A DNA stretch of 48,586 nucleotides from Ktedonobacteraceae bacterium (GTDB lineage: Bacteria; Chloroflexota; Ktedonobacteria; Ktedonobacterales; Ktedonobacteraceae). Positions 40,172-48,586 of the stretch are shown piece by piece (position 1 is the first letter of the stretch; every line of letters starts with the position of its first letter). The notes beneath the pieces were generated by a model. It did not search any database and had not been told where the DNA came from. It saw only the letters and a list, made by a program, of their open reading frames with translations. Location: positions 1 through 48,586 of the forward strand of contig JADBKA010000004.1 of the NCBI GenBank assembly GCA_014896635.1. Reading direction: 5' to 3'. Made by a program: the position numbers and the translations under genes.

Positions 40172-41281
40172 ATGGCTACGAAGAAGGAAAAAATCTCTGT
40201 AGATCAGAACGGGACAACGAATGCTGCGATGAGCGAGCGCGAGAAGGCAATCGAGCTGGCGCTTACGCAGATTGAACGCCGTTTTGGCAAAGGCGCGATT
40301 ATGAAGCTGGGCGATGCGGCGAAAGTGCAGGTTGAGGCCATCCCCACCGGGTCGATTGCTCTGGATCTGGCTCTGGGAGTCGGAGGCGTGCCACGCGGGC
40401 GTGTTACAGAAATCTATGGGCCTGAGTCGTCCGGTAAGACGACACTTTGCCAGCATATCATTGCTAACGCCCAGCGCATGGGAGGATTCGCGGCCTTTGT
40501 AGATGCCGAGCATGCGCTGGACCCGGTCTATGCGGCCAGGTGCGGCGTGGATGTCAACAACCTGCTGGTCTCGCAGCCGGATACCGGAGAGCAGGCGCTG
40601 GAAATCGTCGATGCGCTTGTACGCAGCAATGCGATTGATGTGATCGTGATAGACTCTGTAGCAGCGCTGGTGCCGCGTGCCGAGATTGAGGGCGACATGG
40701 GCGATGCACATGTGGGCCTGCAAGCTCGCCTGATGAGCCATGCACTCCGTAAGCTCACGAGCGCCATCAGTAATTCCAAAACAACCGTCATTTTCACAAA
40801 CCAGTTGCGCGATAAAATCGGGGTGATGTTCGGCAACCCGGAGACGACCACCGGCGGCAAGGCTCTCAAATTCTATGCTTCGGTGCGCCTGGATATTCGC
40901 CGCATCGATTCGATCAAGCAGGGCCAGGATGTGGTCGGCAATCGCACGCGCGTGCGCGTGGTAAAAAACAAAGTCGCTCCCCCCTTCAAATCTGCCGAGT
41001 TCGATATCATGTACAGCGAAGGTATTTCGCGCGAGGGTGGCCTGCTGGATCTGGGCCTGGAGATGGGCCTGGTGAAAAAGAGCGGTGCCTGGTTTACTGT
41101 TGGCGATATTCGCCTGGGCCAGGGACGCGAGAATGCCAAAGAGTTCCTGCGCCAGAATACCGATGTTGCAGCAGCGATCGAAGAGCAGATTCGCGGCAAC
41201 ATGGTTTCCTTCAGAGCCAGCGAGACCGAGGTAGACGGTGACGAGACGGTAGAGGAAGAGCCACCGGACGAGGAGATATAA
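40172..41281 (+). CDS. recA: recombinase RecA
   Basis: The central strand-exchange and SOS co-protease protein, 369 residues. After a basic N-terminal extension it has the core [19 protein letters not shown], the Walker [10 protein letters not shown] (83-91), [18 protein letters not shown] region ([18 protein letters not shown]) and the L2 loop [20 protein letters not shown]. The C-terminus is very acidic ([10 protein letters not shown]), as usual. The ATG at 40172 gives the normal N-terminus; an in-frame codon at 40136 lacks support. The ribosome site is weak. Regulation is probably by a repressor at the palindrome near 39845. Confidence 0.98.
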   Translation: MATKKEKISVDQNGTTNAAMSEREKAIELALTQIERRFGKGAIMKLGDAAKVQVEAIPTGSIALDLALGVGGVPRGRVTEIYGPESSGKTTLCQHIIANAQRMGGFAAFVDAEHALDPVYAARCGVDVNNLLVSQPDTGEQALEIVDALVRSNAIDVIVIDSVAALVPRAEIEGDMGDAHVGLQARLMSHALRKLTSAISNSKTTVIFTNQLRDKIGVMFGNPETTTGGKALKFYASVRLDIRRIDSIKQGQDVVGNRTRVRVVKNKVAPPFKSAEFDIMYSEGISREGGLLDLGLEMGLVKKSGAWFTVGDIRLGQGRENAKEFLRQNTDVAAAIEEQIRGNMVSFRASETEVDGDETVEEEPPDEEI

Positions 41282-41299
41282 TGCTTTGCGGAGGGGAAA

Positions 41300-42769
41300 T
41301 CAACTCGATTTCCCCTCTTCTTGATCAGGGCTACTCTTCTCCAGAATTTCAGGCAGTTTCTGTTCCAGCTCTGATGCTTGCAACTGAACCAGCGGACGCT
41401 CAGCGGTGGAGAGCAGCGGCTCAAGCTCTTCGCTCTCGATCATTGGTGGCTCCAGTACCTGCACAGTCGGCCTGGCCTCGCGCCACCACAAAGCGAGCAG
41501 CGCCGGGTCTATCTCTCCAAGTGCTCCCGTTTCTGTCTGGTGCATGGCCCAGTCAATCGTGGCCTCTTCAAGTGGAATCTCGTATCCTGCCTGCTGGCTC
41601 ATCTTCCACTTGTGATCCATTACCGCGAAGTAGGCTTTCATCGGGTCCTGTCCACTAGTGAGCAGGCGGCGCAGCAGGAGGATAGCAGGCAGGTGATATC
41701 GCTCATACCAGTCCTGTGCCGCTTCTTCGAGGCTGACGTCCTGTCCGCGTTCCTTGCGCATAATGACCTGGTGTCCAAGAATCATATTGTAGAAGCGGTG
41801 GGCATAGAGGCGCGGAACCGTGATACGCAGCAGTTCATAGACACGTCTCTGATACCAGCCTGGACGCACCGTTGTGATGTGTTGCAGTACATTACCCGTT
41901 GTGTCCAGCAGCGAGAAGCTCCAGCGGTTGAGTTTGCGTAAGAAACGCAGCGCCTGGTAAGCAGTATCGAAGTGCGGGAAGCGGCTGAGACGCGCATGCT
42001 CTTTACGCAACCAGCGATAGCGCTGTTCAAAGTAGTGATAATCGGTCTCGTCTAGAATCTGCTCTTCTTCGGGCAGGCCGCGCGCCTGGCGCAAATCCTC
42101 TGATTGCCAGGCCAGCGATTCGCCAAACATCGCCATATCCTGTTCGCGCAGCCCTTCGCTAATCGCTTCCGGGAAGAGTTCGGCTGTTTCAGCGTCGGCC
42201 ATGATTGCCAGAATACTTTGTCCGTCAATGCGGATGAGCACGTTTGCCAGCGACGGATCACCCCAGTAGACGCCATGCTCATGTAGTTCAACCATCAGCA
42301 CGGCGACTGCTGAGAGGAGGCGTCGCTTGGTGCGTTTTGTCAGATTCAGGCGGTAGAGGTAGACGTGTGGCACGACGCGCGGGGCCAGTTCCGTCACGGT
42401 GTAGCCGCGATCTCCGCTTATATATTGCCTGATGCCACCGAGTTGTGGCACATCGAGCGGAACAGGCGGCGCGGGTACAACGACGCTGCCGACGGCATGC
42501 AGCGTCGGGATGCCCCGGTACTCGATGGCACGCAGGTTATGAATTTCGCGCTCGGCCATGTGTGGCGTCGTCTCTTTGATGGCATAGCGCGTCCCCTGGC
42601 TTTCGACGAATACGACCGGGTGCCGCGATTCGCCGCGCCTGATGATCAGCAACTGGACACCTTCTGCCAGCCAGTTCTCCAGCCTGCTATGCCAGGGGAG
42701 ATGCTCCAGGCGCTGCCTGTGTTGCCGACTCATGTGAAACTGAATTGTCTTCTTGTGACCTATGGTCAT
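41300..42769 (-). CDS. DUF4032 protein with protein-kinase-like fold
   Basis: A 489-residue cytoplasmic protein. The N-terminal half resembles the WaaP/Kdo-kinase type of kinase fold: VVFVESQGTRYAIKET with a lysine in the beta-3 position, then LMVELHEHGVYWGDPSLANV, which is like a catalytic loop, and LAIMADAETAE, where a DFG-like Asp could bind Mg. The middle has the DUF4032 region with many Arg, Trp and Tyr (PGWYQRRVYELLRITVPRLY). The C-terminus is Glu/Pro-rich. Phosphotransfer and its substrate are unproven. The start is taken as ATG 42769. It converges with recA, 18 bases away. Confidence 0.82.
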   Translation of the reverse strand: MTIGHKKTIQFHMSRQHRQRLEHLPWHSRLENWLAEGVQLLIIRRGESRHPVVFVESQGTRYAIKETTPHMAEREIHNLRAIEYRGIPTLHAVGSVVVPAPPVPLDVPQLGGIRQYISGDRGYTVTELAPRVVPHVYLYRLNLTKRTKRRLLSAVAVLMVELHEHGVYWGDPSLANVLIRIDGQSILAIMADAETAELFPEAISEGLREQDMAMFGESLAWQSEDLRQARGLPEEEQILDETDYHYFEQRYRWLRKEHARLSRFPHFDTAYQALRFLRKLNRWSFSLLDTTGNVLQHITTVRPGWYQRRVYELLRITVPRLYAHRFYNMILGHQVIMRKERGQDVSLEEAAQDWYERYHLPAILLLRRLLTSGQDPMKAYFAVMDHKWKMSQQAGYEIPLEEATIDWAMHQTETGALGEIDPALLALWWREARPTVQVLEPPMIESEELEPLLSTAERPLVQLQASELEQKLPEILEKSSPDQEEGKSS

Positions 42770-42899
42770 CCCTCTCTTTCTTATGATATAAAGAGGTACC
42801 GGGTCAATTTGCTTCCTGGTGATGATAACATCATAGAATCATTTTTCGCAAATGCCCGGCTGGAGCATTGTTGCTGCTCTACTCGATGCGAGAGGAAAA

Positions 42900-43682
42900 A
42901 TGAAAATGAACACATTGGATCTGTTTCGCCTGGATGGCAAAACGGCGGTAATTACCGGCGGAGGACGGGGACTGGGACAGTATTTTGCAGAGGCGCTGGT
43001 GGATGCCGGCGCACAGGTGGTGCTCTGCTCACGCAAGCTCCCGGTCTGTGAAGAGATAGCGCAGGCCATCACAACACGCGGAGGCCAGGCGCTGGCGCTG
43101 GCCTGTGATATTACGCGACAGGAAGACGTTGAGCGCGTGGTAACAGCCGCCCGTGAGCGGTTCGGCGCTATTGATATTCTGGTGAATAACAGCGGCGCGA
43201 CGTGGGGAGCGCCAGCAGAAGAAATGCCGCTGGATAAATTTCAGCACGTGATTGATGTCAATATTAAAGGGACGTTTTTGATGAGCCAGGTCGTAGGGAA
43301 GACGATGATCGAACGCGGCCAGGGCGGCACTATTATCAATATTGCTTCGGTGGCCGGGCTGACCGGTGGGCATCCAGCCTACCTGCACGCTGTCGGCTAT
43401 CATGCCAGTAAAGCGGCGGTCATCAATATGACCCGCGATCTTGCCACGAGCTGGGCGCGGTACGACATTACGGTGAATGCGATTGCTCCGGGCTGGTTTC
43501 CAACACGCATGTCGCGTGGCCTGCTTGAGCAGTACAGCGAGATCATGAAGGCGGGCATTCCCCTGGCACGTTTTGGCAAGCCTGAAGAGCTGAAAGGAGT
43601 GATAGTCTTCCTGGCTTCGCCGGCGGCTTCCTATATCACGGGGCAGACGATTGTGGTCGATGGCGGGTTAACCGCATGGTAG
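42900..43682 (+). CDS. SDR-family oxidoreductase (gluconate/glucose dehydrogenase-like)
   Basis: A 260-residue NAD(P)-dependent short-chain dehydrogenase. The cofactor loop is TGGGRGLG (19-26), NNSGA lies at 96-100, and the catalytic residues are S150, Y167 and K171 in VGYHASK. C-terminal PGWFPTRM and [12 protein letters not shown] complete the classical fold. Substrate is not readable; gluconate 5-dehydrogenase and 3-oxoacyl reductase relatives are closest in feel. The ATG at 42900 has AGAGG five bases upstream, and an in-frame ATG at 42852 lacks a good site. Its end overlaps the convergent histidine kinase by 15 bases. An arginine at S43-R45 after the second strand suggests NADP use, but this is weak. 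Confidence 0.93.
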   Translation: MKMNTLDLFRLDGKTAVITGGGRGLGQYFAEALVDAGAQVVLCSRKLPVCEEIAQAITTRGGQALALACDITRQEDVERVVTAARERFGAIDILVNNSGATWGAPAEEMPLDKFQHVIDVNIKGTFLMSQVVGKTMIERGQGGTIINIASVAGLTGGHPAYLHAVGYHASKAAVINMTRDLATSWARYDITVNAIAPGWFPTRMSRGLLEQYSEIMKAGIPLARFGKPEELKGVIVFLASPAASYITGQTIVVDGGLTAW

Positions 43683-45218
43683 TTTGATGGTAAAGGTGCT
43701 GCCTTTGCCTGCTGTACTCTCGACTGCAATGCTTCCCCCGTGCTCGTGGATGATACTCTGTGCTATTGCCAGGCCAAGACCACTGCCGCCGCGATCTCGC
43801 GTGCGGGCGCGGTCGGCGCGATAGAAGCGTTCAAAGATGTGGGGAAGATCTTCGGGGGAAATGCCGATACCGGTGTCGCTGACCTGGACGCAGGCGTAGC
43901 CATCAGCGGCACTGAGAGCGAGCGAGACGGTGCCTTCATGAGGAGTGTATTTGAGTGCGTTGTCCACCAGGGCGACCAGCGCCTGCTTCAGTCGGTCGGC
44001 GTCGCCGCGTACCTGCACGGGGGTAATGTGTTGCAGCAGCAGGCGCGACCCCTCGTAGCCGTGCCTGTCATCTCCGGCGTCTTCACGTAGTTCACGTGGC
44101 CGGTACTGGCGGAAGACTTCGAGCAGCAGACTATCCAGCTCGATTTCCTGCCCATATATGCTGCCGCCTGTAGCTGAAGGCGAAGACACAGTTGAGGACT
44201 GGCTTTGCTCGCTTTTGCTGCTGTTGATGCTGTCGGAGCGAGCCAGCAGCAGCAGATCATTGACGAGGCGGCCCATGCGTTCGGCTTCAGCGCGTGCATC
44301 GGCGAGTGCGCCCTGCGCCTCTTCCGCCGGCAGATCTGGCGCTTTCGCCAGCAGATCAAGGTTGCAGCGTATGGCAGTAATGGGTGCGCGCAGTTCATGT
44401 GAGGCGTCGGCGACAAAACGCTGCTGGCGCCTGTACGCTTCTTCGAGGCTCGCCAGCATCGTATTGAAGGTGTCGGCGAGCTTTGCCAGCTCGTCGCGCC
44501 ATAGCCAGGTGTGGTGCTGGACGCGCTTGCTGAAGTCGCGCGCCTGACTGATGGTCCGCGCGGCCCTGGTCAGTCGTCGCACGCCGGCCAGCACGCTCCA
44601 GTTCAGCAAGCAACCGCCCAGAAAGGCCAGAACCATGACCAGTAGTGCTCCTCGCATCAGTAGTAGCCGCAGGTTGTCGAGTGATTGCTCGATATCGGCA
44701 GTCGAGCGAGCAGCCTGGATGATGCGGCTCACATCGAAGCTTGGCATGGTGCAGACCTCGATATGTTGCTGCCGGTACTCAACGGTACTGAAATAACAGG
44801 AAGTGTTACTGCTCATTCGGCCTGCTCGTACTTTCTCCAGCGCCTGCCTGTCCCAGGGGACGGGACTCTCTCCCTGATTGGGCGGGATAGGGTGCTGTGC
44901 TGTATTCTGGCTGGCGTCGGTCGTTGCCAGCAGGCTGACAGTATGATCTCCGTCAACCGCCAGCACTTCAATGGAAACGCCACCGGAGCCATACGCATCG
45001 ACGCCTGAGAGGATAGCGGGCGAGGATTTGCCGTCGCTCTGAACAAGCAGCGTTTTGACGAAACGCACACTCGCGGCCCGGCTCTGAAGTGTCTCTTTGA
45101 GATTCTGGTACGCCTGCTGTTCGGCCTGGTTGTAGACGAAACTGCCAAAGAACCAGCAGGCCAGCCCGACGATAAGCGTATAAAAAAGCGCGAGGCGAAG
45201 AGTGAGAGAAATGTACAT
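43668..45218 (-). CDS. membrane sensor histidine kinase (HAMP/HisKA, OmpR-type partner)
   Basis: A 516-residue, two-helix membrane kinase. Helix 1 is at 9-28 and helix 2 at 186-210, enclosing an extracytoplasmic sensor domain of about 155 residues with two cysteines (C141, C156) that could form a disulfide. A HAMP domain (about 208-262) precedes the HisKA domain with H274 in [10 protein letters not shown]. The ATPase domain has [30 protein letters not shown] and [11 protein letters not shown] Ser-rich insert (about 330-350) lies between the two. The kinase is complete. Its presumed regulator, 12 bases upstream, is damaged in its receiver domain, so the pair may be orphaned. Confidence 0.94.
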   Translation of the reverse strand: MYISLTLRLALFYTLIVGLACWFFGSFVYNQAEQQAYQNLKETLQSRAASVRFVKTLLVQSDGKSSPAILSGVDAYGSGGVSIEVLAVDGDHTVSLLATTDASQNTAQHPIPPNQGESPVPWDRQALEKVRAGRMSSNTSCYFSTVEYRQQHIEVCTMPSFDVSRIIQAARSTADIEQSLDNLRLLLMRGALLVMVLAFLGGCLLNWSVLAGVRRLTRAARTISQARDFSKRVQHHTWLWRDELAKLADTFNTMLASLEEAYRRQQRFVADASHELRAPITAIRCNLDLLAKAPDLPAEEAQGALADARAEAERMGRLVNDLLLLARSDSINSSKSEQSQSSTVSSPSATGGSIYGQEIELDSLLLEVFRQYRPRELREDAGDDRHGYEGSRLLLQHITPVQVRGDADRLKQALVALVDNALKYTPHEGTVSLALSAADGYACVQVSDTGIGISPEDLPHIFERFYRADRARTRDRGGSGLGLAIAQSIIHEHGGSIAVESTAGKGSTFTIKLPCG

Positions 45219-45230
45219 GGCCCGGTCCCT

Positions 45231-45893
45231 CTAGCTGTTGAGGCGCAGGACATAGCCGGCACCTCGCACCGTTTGGATGAGTCGCGGTTCTCCCCCCTGT
45301 TCGAGCTTGCCGCGCAGGTGGCCGATGTAAACTTCGAGCACATTTGGACCACCCTCGAAGTCCGGTCCCCAGATACGCTCCATGAGCAGGCCGCGTGTCA
45401 GCACGATGCGCGGGTTGCGTAGGAACAATGCCAGTAGCTCGTATTCTGTCGTGCTCAGGTCGATGAGGCGCTCTCCGCGCCGGGCCTGGCGCGTGGCAGT
45501 ATCCAGTTCCAGATCCACGAAGCGCAGAAGCTCGCGCCTGATCTGTGGGTCCAGCGGATAGCGGCGGCGCAGCAGGGCTTTCACACGCGCCAGCAACTCT
45601 TCCAGAGCGAACGGTTTGACGAGATAATCGTCGGCCCCGGCTTCAAGCCCTTTCACGCGGTCTGCAATGGCATCGCGCGCAGTCAGCATGAGGATGGCTG
45701 TATGATCGCTAGCTGAACGCAGGCGCCGGCAGACTTCCAGGCCGTCAATGCCGGGGAGCATCAGAATGTAGAGATTCTCGCCTGGGCCTGCCGTGCCGCT
45801 GACGCTCGCCGGGCTGTTTGTTGTGCAGGCCGCTGCGATGAGGATGAGCGAGAGACTAAGAAGAAGACTCCACAGGAATTTGCTTTTTCGCAT
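45231..45893 (-). CDS. OmpR-family response regulator with lipoprotein signal replacing the receiver N-terminus
   Basis: An unbroken 220-residue frame that joins two unlike parts. Residues 1-43 are a lipoprotein leader: MRKSKFLWSLLLSLSLILIA, then lipidation site C23 and a Ser/Thr/Gly segment ending GENLYI. From L44 it is an OmpR regulator, LMLPGIDGLEVCRRLR, T71, K93 in LVKPF, then a winged helix (about 118-220) with STTEYELLALFLRNP and TVRGAGYVLRL. The first two-thirds of the usual beta1-beta3 region and the phospho-acceptor Asp before LMLPG are absent. The join lies at about 45764. As written it would be exported and could not be phosphorylated. Natural deletion fusion or an assembly misjoin are both possible. 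Confidence 0.85.
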   Translation of the reverse strand: MRKSKFLWSLLLSLSLILIAAACTTNSPASVSGTAGPGENLYILMLPGIDGLEVCRRLRSASDHTAILMLTARDAIADRVKGLEAGADDYLVKPFALEELLARVKALLRRRYPLDPQIRRELLRFVDLELDTATRQARRGERLIDLSTTEYELLALFLRNPRIVLTRGLLMERIWGPDFEGGPNVLEVYIGHLRGKLEQGGEPRLIQTVRGAGYVLRLNS

Positions 45894-46154
45894 GAGTTAT
45901 GACCCCCTCTCCTGGTGCATACCAGAAATAGAGATAGAACATGATCGTTTCCCTGAGAAGGGTTATAATCGGCGAGGTTGAAGTGAGGCTAAATTGTTTC
46001 TGAATTGTACCTGAAAAATGAAGTGAGGAAAAATGGAAGTGGTGTGTCAGGCCATTAAAGTTCGGAGAACCAGGGTCGCTCGGTTCACCCCCGGCAAAGA
46101 AGAGGGGAGACTCGAAACCCTGGCCTCGCGCTATGGACAGATTGCCCCCAGGCG
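45894..46154. other. intergenic region with no clear gene
   Basis: About 260 bases after the chimeric regulator. Short open frames here have no ribosome site or family look, and they are not called. Confidence 0.4.
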
Positions 46155-46356
46155 TGTAAATCCCAACAGAGTATGGCTCATCCGCAATTTTGATGATTGG
46201 GGGAAAGGTTTCCATAAAGAGGCTTTTTGGCGATTCTGACCATTTCTGGCCGTGTTCTGAAGCCGCATCTCATGCCCCCTTATCCTCATGGCGCTGTCAA
46301 CAAGCAGGCAGTATTCATCAAAATGCCGGAAGAGCCGTTTCATGTTGGGATTTACA
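46155..46356. mobile_element. MITE-like 202-bp inverted-repeat element
   Basis: The ends carry a perfect 14-bp inverted repeat, TGTAAATCCCAACA at 46155-46168 and its complement at 46343-46356. Similarity continues inward to about 44 bases at roughly 80 percent, including GGCTC-TCCG and ATTTTGATGA in both arms. The centre has no transposase. No clear target duplication is seen. It could be a non-autonomous element or the two ends of a deleted insertion sequence. Confidence 0.55.
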
Positions 46357-46401
46357 TGTATAGGGACTCATTGGCGCGTGCATGTCAGGTCATAAGCCTG
46401 C

Positions 46402-46956
46402 CTATTTGATGCCTACGACCATAGACTCGGGGCTGGAGAGATGCTCAACATAGGTGTGCCGGAAGCCTGCCGCTCGCATCCATGAAGCACAATCTGCACC
46501 TGTGTAATCGAAACCGCCTCGTGTTTCAATCAACATATTCAGGCTCATTAACAAACCAGAGACATTTTCACGGCGATCATCATCAATGATGGCATCATAA
46601 ACAATGAGAGCACCGTTGCCTGGTAGGGCTTCATAGGCCTTACGAATTAAGATCTGTTTCTCTTGAAAATCCCAATCATGCAGGATATGTCCCATAATGA
46701 GCACATCTGCTTCTGGCAGAGCTTGTTTGAAGAAATCACCAGCACGGAAACGAAGACGACCTTGCAGCCCGGATTGGATGACGTATTCATCAAAGACATG
46801 CTGAACAGGTGACAAGTCAAAGCCTACGCCACTCAGATGATCGTGAGCCAGCGCGATCTGTACAGCGCAGTCACCCTGTGCTGTCCCGACATCCGCAAAG
46901 GTCTTATACTTGTGCCAGGGAAATTTGCTGGCAAGGGCCAGGGAAGAGCCTCGACT
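46402..46956 (-). pseudogene. SAM-dependent O-methyltransferase, C-terminal remnant
   Basis: The last 180 or so residues of a class of O-methyltransferases related to acetylserotonin and hydroxyneurosporene enzymes. The SAM-binding glycine motif reads [20 protein letters not shown], followed by [16 protein letters not shown] and [20 protein letters not shown]. The end is [18 protein letters not shown], then [12 protein letters not shown] and MVVGIK. Homology-like sequence starts abruptly at [14 protein letters not shown] (about 46956), and only five more codons separate it from an in-frame stop. The dimerisation domain and any start codon are missing. A TTG near 46815 could give a 137-residue product, but it would lack the SAM motif. 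Confidence 0.75.
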
Positions 46957-47380
46957 TACTCTGTCTTTCCTTCATAACTCGCGGTTCGCTCATTTTTTTG
47001 TCAAACTCGCTTACGGAGCCGAATGCGAAGGCTCGCAGATTCGCCACATTTGCTTTTCTTCAGTTTCTAGTAATAGATGATTTTTCCTGATTTGTAGCAA
47101 TCGTTACGAATGCTGCCTGCTTTATGCCAGAAATATAACCTCTCCATAATGATAATAAAATAGCGTTAGCTTACCATTTATTTATCAGACATTCTCGAAT
47201 TTATTCGGGGAATAAACACCTGCTATCACAGCATCCACAAACGTACGCTTGTGGATGCTTAAAGCACAGCTTAAAGATGGGTAATCTTATCTCTACATAC
47301 CGATCCTCGGATGTAGTAGTAGAGAAATCATGCTCACGAACCAGGGATCAAAGATGCCCACATCACCGTAGCAAGCATCT
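46957..47380. other. AT-rich intergenic stretch in the degraded zone
   Basis: No gene is seen. It is clearly more AT-rich than its surroundings. It contains a perfect hairpin with AGCATCCACAA arms (47230-47259). Confidence 0.5.
47230..47259. repeat. perfect hairpin with 11-bp arms
   Basis: AGCATCCACAA, eight bases, TTGTGGATGCT. No T-run follows. It may mark an old element end or a terminator remnant. Confidence 0.55.
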
Positions 47381-47566
47381 TTAACCAGACCACGACGCTG
47401 CCAGAAGCCTCGCAACCTCGGCAGCGCACCCCCACGAGAGGGTGATGCCAGCGCCTCCATGACCGTAGTTGTGAAGTAAGAGGCGATCAGGGGAAAGTCG
47501 CTCAGCTTCCACGCGCACAACTGAACGCACGGCCCTTAGCCCGCAGGTCACGTTTTCGATATCGAC
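47381..47566 (-). pseudogene. FAD-dependent oxidoreductase (D-amino-acid-oxidase-like), C-terminal fragment
   Basis: About 60 codons match the tail of DAO-type flavoproteins: [18 protein letters not shown], then [19 protein letters not shown] and AAEVARLL. The HNYGHGG(A/S)G-TLSWG block is the conserved FAD-contacting C-terminus of that family. Sequence upstream of V-D-I-E-N (about 47566) is unrelated, so the other 250 or more residues, including the N-terminal FAD-binding fold, are gone. No function is expected. It lies 120 bases before the tetR gene and shows that this zone has lost genes. Confidence 0.65.
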
Positions 47567-47649
47567 GGGAGAAACAGAACAGCATCGCAAGAATGCAAGC
47601 TTTTCCCTCGACTGTATCTCGGTCCGTGAAAAGCACCGTGCAAAACCTC

Positions 47650-47679
47650 TTGACATTATACCGTCTGGACGGTATAATG
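47650..47679 (+). promoter_or_regulatory. consensus promoter overlapped by a 26-bp perfect operator palindrome
   Basis: TTGACA (47650-47655), exactly 17 bases, TATAAT (47673-47678). The palindrome CATTATACCGTC, TG, GACGGTATAATG (47654-47679) covers the spacer and the -10 box. A TetR dimer bound here would block RNA polymerase, so the operon is almost surely self-repressed. Confidence 0.92.
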
Positions 47680-47685
47680 TTTTCT

Positions 47686-48252
47686 ATGAAACAGAAAGAC
47701 ATCTCATCGACGACCCGCGCGCAGATTCTCGACGCCGCGAGCCGCGTGGTTCTCGACAGAGGCGTCAGCGCGCTGACGCTGGAAGCCGCTGCGCAGCAGG
47801 CCGGGATCAGCAAGGGCGGGCTGCTCTATCACTTCCCCAGTAAAAACAGTCTGATCGCGGGAATGATCGAACGGCTCATCGCCGAGTTTGACTCCGACCT
47901 GGAGCAAGAACTGGACAAAAGGAATGGTAACTGGCTGGTCGCCTATATACGCGCATCCTTAAAGGCCGACCCGCAGCGGGATCAGCTAAGCTGCGCTCTG
48001 ATCGCTGCGCTCGCCAACAATCCTGATCTGCTCAGGCCCTTGCAGGAGCGGTTTGTCGCCTGGCAGCAGCAGGCCGAAGCTGCCGCGCCTTCGCCGGAGA
48101 TCGGCTCGCTGGTACGGCTGGCTCTCGACGGACTGTGGTACTCCGCGTTGTTTGGATTCGCACCACTGGCGCCTGTAATGCGCGACAAAGTTCTGCAAGC
48201 CCTGCTGAAACTGGCGCAAGGAGACATAAAAACGACTGATGAGGAGAGATAA
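47686..48252 (+). CDS. TetR/AcrR-family transcriptional repressor
   Basis: A 188-residue repressor. The N-terminal helix-turn-helix domain (8-55) has TRAQILDAASRVVLDRGVSA and AAAQQAGISKGGLLYHFPSK. The C-terminal ligand domain is alpha-helical, with Trp and Phe in the last third (LDGLWYSALFGFAPLAP). ATG 47686 falls on or next to the predicted transcription start (7-8 bases after the -10 box), so the mRNA would be leaderless; no ribosome site precedes it. A further ATG at 47677 lies inside the -10 element and is not usable from this promoter. The SMR pump gene follows one base after its stop. Confidence 0.94.
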   Translation: MKQKDISSTTRAQILDAASRVVLDRGVSALTLEAAAQQAGISKGGLLYHFPSKNSLIAGMIERLIAEFDSDLEQELDKRNGNWLVAYIRASLKADPQRDQLSCALIAALANNPDLLRPLQERFVAWQQQAEAAAPSPEIGSLVRLALDGLWYSALFGFAPLAPVMRDKVLQALLKLAQGDIKTTDEER

Positions 48253-48253
48253 T

Positions 48254-48586
48254 ATGCAAACCGCCGTATTCCTTTTTGCTGCCATTCTCAGCGAAGTCAT
48301 CGCCACAACCGCTCTCAAATTCTCAGCAGGATTTACCAGGCTCCTGCCCAGTATTATCGTCGTTGTAGGCTACAGTGTGGCCTTTTACCTGTTATCGCTG
48401 AGCCTGCGCACCATCTCAATCGGCGTGGCTTACGCGATCTGGTCAGGAGTGGGCATCGTGCTTACTGTCATAGCGGGCGTGTTCATCTGGCGCGAACAGT
48501 TGGACGCGGCGCGCATCATTGGTATCCTGCTCATCATTGGCGGCGTCCTGGTCATTGACCTGTTCTCGAAAACTGCCCTGCATTAA
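48254..48586 (+). CDS. small multidrug resistance (SMR/EmrE-type) efflux protein
   Basis: A 110-residue, four-helix inner-membrane antiporter that exports cationic drugs, quaternary ammonium compounds or guanidinium-type solutes in exchange for protons. The essential E14 is present in AAILSEVIATTALKFSAGFT. GYSVAFYLLSLSLRTISIGV and AYAIWSGVGIVLTV are the hallmark second and third helices. The EmrE/QacE-type pattern IWSGVG points to a drug exporter and not to a partner-dependent pair. The GAGGAGA ribosome site lies in the last codons of tetR, so the two are co-translated. The stop codon is the last base of the window. Confidence 0.95.
   Translation: MQTAVFLFAAILSEVIATTALKFSAGFTRLLPSIIVVVGYSVAFYLLSLSLRTISIGVAYAIWSGVGIVLTVIAGVFIWREQLDAARIIGILLIIGGVLVIDLFSKTALH

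Noticed and set aside
46402..46815. A complete 137-residue methyltransferase
   Set aside because: The frame continues upstream through the SAM-binding motif, and the short version starting at TTG would lack it, so the gene is better read as truncated.

Overview
The window looks like a chromosomal segment of a Chloroflexota bacterium, most likely of the class Ktedonobacteria. This is an inference. It rests on a form I aerobic CO dehydrogenase next to GAF-kinase signalling genes, Thr/Ser/Asn-rich lipoproteins, a DUF4032 protein, a small SRP RNA beside dnaX-ybaB-recR, and moderately high G+C. No taxonomic marker was compared against a database.

Layout. 1-4020 (minus strand): the 5' end of an enoyl-CoA hydratase gene, a CorA transporter, a methylcrotonyl-CoA carboxylase-type beta subunit broken by one missing base, and an ADP-ribosylglycohydrolase with a TTG start. 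4139-6191: a GAF histidine kinase and NarL-type regulator pair. 6450-11804: a CO dehydrogenase operon, coxM-coxS-coxL, then an XdhC/CoxF-type maturation gene fused to a metal-binding YHS domain, then coxG. The large subunit has the form I active-site loop AYRCSFR. 11850-13324: a complete IS4-family element with 17-bp inverted ends and a 9-bp target duplication.

13676-19922: a CstA-family transporter, then an unusual cluster. It holds two tandem half-size ArsA/Get3-like ATPases, one with its switch I Asp replaced by Asn. It also holds an ArsD-like cysteine protein, two small proteins that are paralogues of each other, and two uncharacterised proteins. There is no arsenic gene nearby. Because it lies next to a Mo/Cu enzyme, I propose (inference) a metal-handling or membrane-delivery module.

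20261-45218 is mostly housekeeping: a lipoprotein, tRNA-Gln, glmU, a CorC/HlyC transporter, HMG-CoA lyase, a C-terminal processing protease, infC starting at an ATT codon, a YyaL-like protein, a YitJ-like homocysteine methyltransferase/MTHFR, Hsp20, tyrS, MTA phosphorylase, SRP RNA, dnaX-ybaB-recR, recA, a DUF4032 kinase-like protein, an SDR and a sensor kinase. 45231-47640 is a degraded zone: a response regulator whose N-terminus is replaced by a lipoprotein signal, a MITE-like 202-bp inverted repeat, a truncated O-methyltransferase and the tail of a D-amino-acid-oxidase-like gene. 47650-48586 is a compact tetR-SMR efflux operon. It has a consensus promoter, a perfect operator palindrome over that promoter and a predicted leaderless start.

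The enoyl-CoA hydratase, MCC-beta and HMG-CoA lyase together suggest leucine/isovalerate catabolism. YitJ and MTA phosphorylase belong to the methionine cycle. dnaX-ybaB-recR-recA form a replication and repair group.
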